Shown here: positions 59,270 to 64,000 of the stretch, in pieces
Layout: each line of letters opens with the position of its first letter
Numbering within the stretch: the stretch's first letter is position 1
NCBI GenBank assembly: GCA_910588865.1
Contig: CAJUSJ010000011.1
Coordinates: forward strand, 1-64,000
Length of the DNA stretch: 64,000 bases
Origin: an uncultured Lachnospiraceae bacterium
Lineage (GTDB): Bacteria; Bacillota; Clostridia; Lachnospirales; Lachnospiraceae
Direction: 5' to 3'
Translations under genes and position numbers: made by a program
Notes under the pieces: model-generated
What the model saw: only the letters and a program-made list of their open reading frames with translations
What the model was told of the DNA's origin: nothing
Database searches by the model: none

Positions 59270-60914
59270 TTTGCTTTGCTCCTTCCATCCAAATATCGCT
59301 GTAAGCCAACACAATCTCCGCCCTCTTTCCCGGATAGACATAAATTTTCTCCACCAGCGCCTCCACCAGTTCTTTGGTCAGATCTTTTCCGCTTTTCAGC
59401 TTTGTCAGGGAACAGAGGGTTTTCAGCCAGACCGCTTCTTTTCGTTCCAGTTTCTCCACCTCCTCCTGATATCGGCTTTTCTGCTTTTCCAACTCTCCCA
59501 GACGCTCATCCCTCCAGAGCCGGCAATGGACATATTCCTCCCAGGACAGGCTTCCCCCGCGGTAGGCCATATACTTCTCCCCCTCTTCTTCCCACAAAGC
59601 CGCAATCTGTCCCTCCGCCATTCGCGGACCCTGGTCCAGTTCCCGTTTTTTCCGCCGGATCAGAGCCCTCCCCTGATCCACATAGCTTTTTTCCTTTTTC
59701 AGCCTGACGGCAAATTCTGTCCGGAACAAGAAACATAAGAACTCTGCCAGCTTATTTTTGGAGATCCGGTTTGGATCCGGGCACATTTCCATTTCCGTCC
59801 CCGCGCCAGTGCTGTTCACGCAGAAATAATGGTCTCTCCTCTCCCGCCTTCCATCCGCATATTTCTTTACACAGCTGTGCCTGGTCATTTTCCTGCCGCA
59901 TACGCCGCAGTACAGGACCTTGTCAAAGATATTCTCCCCAATGGGACACCCGTCCCCAGGATGGCCGCGGCCCTGCGTCCGCTCCCGGATCACGCGGCGG
60001 ATTTCCCCCGCCTGCTCATAAAGCTCCCAGCTGATGATGGCTTCATGGGTGGGAATGGGGGGTTCGCCCTGTACCAGATGGCCTGTATAGGTCTGGCTTT
60101 TCAGGATCCGCTCCACCGCCCCCTTATTCCAGCCTGTATACTTCATTTCAGCCAGACAGCAGGTCTTTCTGGTTTTCTTGTATACAGCCGGAGGGTTGAT
60201 CCTTCTCTCATTCAGATAGTCCGCCACTGCCTGATAGCTTTTGGTGTCCAAAAATTTCTCATAGATCTGGGAGACAATCTCTGCCGCGTTCCTGTCTGGC
60301 TTAAGTCTCCTGACCCGCCCTTCCTGGTACGCCTCATACCCATAAGGCGGCGGGCCTCCCACATAGGACCCCATGTCTCCCCGCTGTTTCAGGGACACCT
60401 TTGCCCGGGCTGAAAAATCTTTGGCGTACATGTCATTTACCAGATTCTTTATCTCCACCGCCATCTGCCTCGTATTGCTTCCGTTCTCCCCTGTATCATA
60501 CCCTTCCGCGACCGCGATGAAACGGACGCCCAGAAACGGAAAGATCTTCTCTATATAGTTGCCTGCCTCCAGATAGTTTCTGCCAAATCTGGACAGATCC
60601 TTTACGATTACGCAATTGATGTTACCCAGACGGACATCATCCATCAGCTGTTTGAAAGCGTCACGGTCAAAATTGGTTCCCGTTTTCCCAAGATCCCTAT
60701 AGCGGCCCACAATCACGATCTTATCCTTATGACGCTGGTTCCAGTCCTCCACATAGTTCTCCCCAATCTTGATCTGCGTCTCCAGGGACTCATTCTTTTT
60801 CAAGTCCTGGTCCGAAGACAGCCTGGCGTAAAGTCCTGCTTTATAAACTTTCATTCCTGGTGCCGCCGCCTTGCCCTGGCTGGAAACATGGACGCGTTTT
60901 GACGTCCTTCCCAT
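59130..60914 (-). CDS. large serine recombinase 2
   Basis: A 594-aa protein. Candidate nucleophile Ser33 is in AGLYARLSSDQDL, followed by VKDLSRFGRNYLEAGNYIEK, the recombinase domain (YQAVADYLNERRINPPAV, AVERILKSQTYTGHLVQG), a zinc ribbon (LYCGVCGRKMTRHSC) and a coiled coil. The last 45 or so residues (rich in Gly, Gln and Ser) are encoded across the start of recombinase 1. The ATG at 60912-60914 is one base past the stop codon of recombinase 3, so translation is coupled. Confidence 0.92.
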   Translation of the reverse strand: MGRTSKRVHVSSQGKAAAPGMKVYKAGLYARLSSDQDLKKNESLETQIKIGENYVEDWNQRHKDKIVIVGRYRDLGKTGTNFDRDAFKQLMDDVRLGNINCVIVKDLSRFGRNYLEAGNYIEKIFPFLGVRFIAVAEGYDTGENGSNTRQMAVEIKNLVNDMYAKDFSARAKVSLKQRGDMGSYVGGPPPYGYEAYQEGRVRRLKPDRNAAEIVSQIYEKFLDTKSYQAVADYLNERRINPPAVYKKTRKTCCLAEMKYTGWNKGAVERILKSQTYTGHLVQGEPPIPTHEAIISWELYEQAGEIRRVIRERTQGRGHPGDGCPIGENIFDKVLYCGVCGRKMTRHSCVKKYADGRRERRDHYFCVNSTGAGTEMEMCPDPNRISKNKLAEFLCFLFRTEFAVRLKKEKSYVDQGRALIRRKKRELDQGPRMAEGQIAALWEEEGEKYMAYRGGSLSWEEYVHCRLWRDERLGELEKQKSRYQEEVEKLERKEAVWLKTLCSLTKLKSGKDLTKELVEALVEKIYVYPGKRAEIVLAYSDIWMEGAKQNGGETEDSHLSEGIRGGFSRESGIQGVEGKPQHQPSEGVSSGIYQE

Positions 60915-60915
60915 A

Positions 60916-62580
60916 TCACAGGCCCCTTTCCCCTTTTGCCTCAAACCGATCAGTAAAATAAAATTCGATCTCCACCCGTTTCCCCTCATATACCCGGATT
61001 CTTTTCACAAGGCTGGTCAAGGCGCGGCGGTCGATCTCTCCCAGTTTTGGGGAAGCCTTAAAGGCCCCCAGCCGCCCCGCGCTGAGCTGCCTAAGCTTAA
61101 GCATCTCCCCTACAAGCTGCTCCTGCTTCTCTCTCGCGGCTGACAGATTCTCTGCCTTTTGGCGAAACTGGTCATGGAGCCGTTCATACTCCTCTTTGGT
61201 GACAACGCCTGTCCGCAGGTCCTCATTGAGCCACTGACACAGGCTGTAATATTTATCCTGTTCCTTTTTCAGACGCGCGATTTCCTTATTAGAGTCCATA
61301 ACCGCCTGCCGGCTGACCTCCCTCCCTTTTGCCTGTTCAGACAATCTCTCCTGATCCAGAAAAAAGTTGGCGTAGCAACGAACCGCGGTTTCGGTAGCTT
61401 CCTTCAGCGCTGTCTCCTCTACGCTGTGGCGGCTGCACCCCTCCCCCCGGTTCTTGGTGGAACAGATATAATAGACTTTTTTGGTCTCCTTATAGCGGTT
61501 GACCCTTCTCACCATCTGTTCCTGGCAGTCCCCGCAAAACAAGAGTCCCATGAACGGGCTTATTTCTTTCTTTTCCAGGCTGACCCGTCCGTCTGCTTTC
61601 AAAAGATTCTGTACAACAGCGAAATCATCGGCAGAAATAATGGGTTCATGGGTGTTTTCCACCTTCACCCATTCCTCTTTTGGCTTTTTCATTGCTTTCT
61701 TTACTTTATAGTTGATCCGCTCTGTCTTTCCCTGTACCAGGTGGCCTAAATACACTTCATCGGTCAGTATCCGCCGGACAGACGGGCTGCTCCATTTGGA
61801 CCCGTTTCCCCTGGTAAATCCTCCCCGGTAGTTCAGCCCCAGGGATTTCTTGTATTCCTTTGGGGACAAGATGTGAAGGTCGTTCAGCTTTTTCGCGATA
61901 GCGGACACAGCCTCCCCCTCAATCTTCCACCCGAAGATTCCGCGGACCACGCCTGCCGCGTAATCATCCACCACCAGCCTGTTCTTGTCCTTGGGCGATT
62001 TTTTGTAGCCGTACGCGGCAAAAGCGCCAAGGTATTCCCCGCTCCTCCGCCTGACCGCGAGCTGGCTTTTAACCTTGACGGATATATCCCGGCAGTAGCT
62101 GTCGTTTATGAAGTTTTTTACCGGCAGTACAATGTTCCTCTCCCCGGCATCCGCGAAAAAGCTGTCATAGCGGTCCGTAAGAGCGATAAAACGCACCCCA
62201 AGGGCCGGAAATACCTTCTCCAGATACCTTCCGGTTTCAATATAATCCCGCCCGAAACGGGATAGATCTTTCACGATAACGCAGTTCACCCTGCCCGCCT
62301 CAATGTCGCCCATCATCCTTTTAAATTCCGGTCTTTCAAAATTACTTCCCGAATAATTGTCATCCGCGTAGCAGTCAAAAAGCTCCATATCCTCCTGGCT
62401 CCTCAAAAAATCCCGGATCAGCTCCCTCTGGCTGCCGATGCTGACGCTTTCAGGCTTAGACCTCCCTTTCGTTCTCCCATTGCCGGCAGCCTTTTCCATA
62501 TCCCCGTCCTCCCTGGACAGGCGGAGATACATGGCCGCGCGGAAATGTTTCGATTCTTTCTTTTCAAAATTTTCCTTCAT
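60916..62580 (-). CDS. large serine recombinase 3
   Basis: A 554-aa protein with candidate Ser22 in AAMYLRLSREDGD and VKDLSRFGRDYIETGRYLEK. The recombinase domain includes AVSAIAKKLNDLHILSPKEY and SPSVRRILTDEVYLGHLVQG. The zinc ribbon is LFCGDCQEQMVRRV and YICSTKN, followed by a coiled coil and a C-terminal IRVYEGKRVEIEF shared in form with the other two. It is the first recombinase gene of the module. Confidence 0.92.
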   Translation of the reverse strand: MKENFEKKESKHFRAAMYLRLSREDGDMEKAAGNGRTKGRSKPESVSIGSQRELIRDFLRSQEDMELFDCYADDNYSGSNFERPEFKRMMGDIEAGRVNCVIVKDLSRFGRDYIETGRYLEKVFPALGVRFIALTDRYDSFFADAGERNIVLPVKNFINDSYCRDISVKVKSQLAVRRRSGEYLGAFAAYGYKKSPKDKNRLVVDDYAAGVVRGIFGWKIEGEAVSAIAKKLNDLHILSPKEYKKSLGLNYRGGFTRGNGSKWSSPSVRRILTDEVYLGHLVQGKTERINYKVKKAMKKPKEEWVKVENTHEPIISADDFAVVQNLLKADGRVSLEKKEISPFMGLLFCGDCQEQMVRRVNRYKETKKVYYICSTKNRGEGCSRHSVEETALKEATETAVRCYANFFLDQERLSEQAKGREVSRQAVMDSNKEIARLKKEQDKYYSLCQWLNEDLRTGVVTKEEYERLHDQFRQKAENLSAAREKQEQLVGEMLKLRQLSAGRLGAFKASPKLGEIDRRALTSLVKRIRVYEGKRVEIEFYFTDRFEAKGERGL

Positions 62581-62630
62581 GGCGTTCCCCCTGACTTTAC
62601 TTTCCTGGCCGCTTTCGCGGAAACCGGATT

Positions 62631-62900
62631 TTATATGTAGATTTCGGACAGCCTTCGCAGATACTCTGTCATCTTATCGTCAATGGTTGCTCCGCTTTCC
62701 TGGAACCTGACCTTTACCACGTAATCCCCGATTCGGTTGACATAGACGTTCTTTGTCTGTTCGGCAAAGGCAGCCAGTTTTTTTTCCACTGGCTGTGAAG
62801 TGTCGATCTTGATATCCCGCAGGTCTGTCAGTTGGGAAATATCCACAGCGCGAATATCAACCTGTGCCATTTCCGAAAGGATTTCCTTTGTCAGCTTCAT
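62631..62900 (-). CDS. 89-aa recombinase-associated small protein
   Basis: The protein begins MKLTKEILSEMAQVDIRAVD and includes QLTDLRDIKIDTSQPVEKK and GDYVVKVRFQESGATIDDKM. Small proteins with this plan (Asp-Ile-Arg-x-Val-Asp, then a DIRDIKI strand, then a VVK strand) occur beside serine recombinases on clostridial elements; the role is unknown, possibly a recombination accessory factor. The ATG has AAAGGAG upstream. It lies 50 bp before recombinase 3. Confidence 0.75.
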   Translation of the reverse strand: MKLTKEILSEMAQVDIRAVDISQLTDLRDIKIDTSQPVEKKLAAFAEQTKNVYVNRIGDYVVKVRFQESGATIDDKMTEYLRRLSEIYI

Positions 62901-62954
62901 AGCAACATCTCCTTTCCCCCAACATTCTATTTCTCCTTCGGATTGTCCTATGTC

Positions 62955-62983
62955 TTGAATCCCCTGGGGTTTCGTGATATCAT
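62955..62983 (+). promoter_or_regulatory. bacteriohemerythrin promoter
   Basis: TTGAAT (62955-62960), 17-bp spacer with CCCCTGGGG, TATCAT (62978-62983), about 37 bp before the start codon. Confidence 0.6.
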
Positions 62984-63019
62984 ATTATGGCCATACATCA
63001 AAAATAAAGGAGGATACCA

Positions 63020-63421
63020 ATGAGCAGATATGAATTTACGAAAGATCTGGAAACAGGAAACCAAATGATAGACAGAGAACATCGTGAGTTGATCCAGGCG
63101 GTAAATAAATTGCTGGCCGCCTGCAGTGAAGGCAAAGGGCGGGCTTCCATGGATGAAACCATCAAATTTTTGAACAACTACGTGAACCAGCATTTTTCAC
63201 ATGAAGAGCAGCTCCAGAAAAGAACCAGCTACCCCGGCTACGCGGCACACAGGGCTTTCCATGAAAAATATAAGCAGACCCTTAAGGAGATTACAGCCCA
63301 GATATCGGCATCCGGTCCGACCATCGGGGAGCTTGGAAATCTGAACAAACACATCAGTGTCCTGTTGTCCCACATCAAGACAGAGGATAAAAAGCTGGGC
63401 GCGTTTTTAAATCAGTCATAA
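63020..63421 (+). CDS. bacteriohemerythrin
   Basis: A 133-aa four-helix diiron O2-binding protein. The ligand motifs are MIDREHRELIQ, HFSHEEQL, HRAFHEKY and HISVLLSHIKTEDKKL, all in the expected order. It may buffer or sense O2, fitting the other oxidative-defence genes here. AAAGGAGG precedes the ATG. It is monocistronic. Confidence 0.93.
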   Translation: MSRYEFTKDLETGNQMIDREHRELIQAVNKLLAACSEGKGRASMDETIKFLNNYVNQHFSHEEQLQKRTSYPGYAAHRAFHEKYKQTLKEITAQISASGPTIGELGNLNKHISVLLSHIKTEDKKLGAFLNQS

Positions 63422-63444
63422 ATATTAAATACATTGCTTTTATG

Positions 63445-63484
63445 AAGGGTTATGGAAGCTGTACCGTTCTTCTGTAACCCTTTT
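63445..63484. terminator. bidirectional terminator between hemerythrin and protease genes
   Basis: AAGGGTTA (63445-63452) pairs with TAACCCTT (63475-63482), followed by further Ts on the plus strand. It touches the stop codon of the convergent protease gene (63483-63485). Confidence 0.7.
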
Positions 63485-64000
63485 ACTTTATGCTGTTTTG
63501 GAGGAAATCTGACACTATAATAACATCAGCCCCCAACTGCGGATTTGGCCACACGTCATATCCTGGCAGCTGTCTGGCTCCCCGTATCAGGTACGCCTTC
63601 AGCTTCTCCCCATACAAAAATCCGTCTCTCCTGTCCACGATCCCCCACTGCATCAGAAGAGCCCCGCTTCCCGTAACAATAGGAGCGGCAAAGGAGGTTC
63701 CGGTTCTGGCCTCATATCCTCCGCCGTTTTTAGGTGCCGTAATCCCTACCCCCGGGGCCACCAGATCCGGTTTCACCTGGTTGGTAACCCGGGTAAAGCC
63801 TCTCCCCGAAAAATCCGCGTAGGCCTGATAATTACTGTTGTAAGCCCCCACCGTAATGGCCATGGAAGAGGTAGAGGGAACGGTCAGCGTAATATCCGGT
63901 GTGGGCCGAAGGAAATAAGTGGAACTGTTTAACACCGCGGACGACGGCAGCCAGAAATTATAACTTCCATCCACGATCTTTCTGGGGGTAAGCCGAAAGA
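63483..64000 (-). CDS. S8 (subtilisin/Csp-like) serine protease, C-terminal part (runs off the right edge)
   Basis: About 172 C-terminal residues are visible in a frame open to the edge. The segments ITVGAYNSNYQAYADFSGRG, VKPDLVAPGVGITAPKNGG and GTSFAAPIVTGSGALLMQWG, carrying the catalytic Ser, define the subtilase family; the preceding KIVDGSYNFWLPSSAVLN matches clostridial Csp-type S8 peptidases. The Asp/His part lies outside the window. The catalytic Ser is present, so this is not an inactive CspC-like form as far as visible. A GTG at 63974 is internal, not a start. Confidence 0.88.
   Translation of the reverse strand, partial: FRLTPRKIVDGSYNFWLPSSAVLNSSTYFLRPTPDITLTVPSTSSMAITVGAYNSNYQAYADFSGRGFTRVTNQVKPDLVAPGVGITAPKNGGGYEARTGTSFAAPIVTGSGALLMQWGIVDRRDGFLYGEKLKAYLIRGARQLPGYDVWPNPQLGADVIIVSDFLQNSIK

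Larger units (their letters stand above)
57707..62900 (-). mobile_element. recombinase module with three tandem serine recombinases
   Basis: One 89-aa gene and three large serine recombinase genes lie head to tail on the minus strand, between unrelated chromosomal genes (CMD-family and hemerythrin). The genes overlap or nearly touch. No cargo, tRNA target or obvious terminal repeats are visible; boundaries are gene ends, not mapped attachment sites. Confidence 0.6.

Overview
The window looks like a chromosomal segment of an anaerobic, gut-type member of the Clostridia, most likely Lachnospiraceae (Enterocloster/Hungatella-like). The reasons are Gram-positive lipoproteins, strong AAGGAGG ribosome binding sites, a reverse rubrerythrin with PerR, a DUF3793/flavodoxin pair, Ktr potassium uptake, a maltose PTS, a sialic-acid catabolic locus and NADPH glutamate synthase, all at intermediate GC. 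I saw no rRNA, tRNA, CRISPR array, phage structural gene or replication origin. Genus-level assignment is inference.

Layout. (1) 1-7.8 kb is accessory. A minus-strand operon encodes a 77-aa protein, a 47-aa zinc-ribbon protein, an NrdG-like radical SAM protein and the N-terminus of a Ycf46-like AAA ATPase that leaves the window. Next to it lie a small XRE regulator, a 1431-aa protein kinase-STAND NTPase-TPR protein, and a divergent 400-aa protein of unknown function. (2) 7.8-14.9 kb holds split L-serine dehydratase (sdaAB, sdaAA) and a nickel/peptide-type ABC importer (nikBCA-DE order) behind a structured leader. (3) 14.9-23.5 kb is a tight minus-strand run: FKBP/trigger-factor-like lipoprotein, HAD phosphatase, CcdA-thioredoxin fusion, ZnuA-ZnuC-ZnuB zinc importer, KtrB-KtrA, and a YdjM-like membrane protein. 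(4) 23.6-27.4 kb is an S1-domain protein, small alarmone synthetase, membrane GDPD and D-Tyr-tRNA deacylase operon. (5) 27.6-30.5 kb has a PHP phosphoesterase with a LysR regulator, then PerR and reverse rubrerythrin.

(6) 31-39.2 kb is a sialic-acid locus: ABC sugar importer, a NanOx-like oxidoreductase, AraC regulator, YhcH/NanQ anomerase, NanA lyase and N-acylglucosamine 2-epimerase. Sialic acid, probably also 2,7-anhydro-Neu5Ac, would be imported, converted to Neu5Ac, split to ManNAc and pyruvate, and ManNAc epimerised to GlcNAc. No sialidase, NanE or NanK is present here. (7) 39.3-45.4 kb is a maltose-type PTS, an EEP-family hydrolase, MalQ and a divergent LacI regulator, separated by an AT-rich control region with many TTGCGC/TTGCAA half-sites. 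(8) 45.5-55.2 kb has flavodoxin/DUF3793 under a paired palindromic operator, a DUF1846 protein, glutamate synthase (gltBD) and a small EamA transporter.

(9) 55.3-64 kb has an XRE regulator next to a 68-bp tandem repeat, an unknown gene whose promoter is embedded in a 21-bp perfect inverted repeat, a carboxymuconolactone decarboxylase-like protein behind a MerR-type 19-bp-spacer promoter, three consecutive large serine recombinases with a small accessory gene (a mobile-element module), a bacteriohemerythrin, and the C-terminus of an S8 (subtilisin/Csp-like) protease leaving the window.

The best candidates for undescribed biology are the kinase-STAND-TPR protein with its divergent partner, the radical SAM/AAA/zinc-ribbon operon, the palindrome-controlled unknown gene, and the nik leader RNA.
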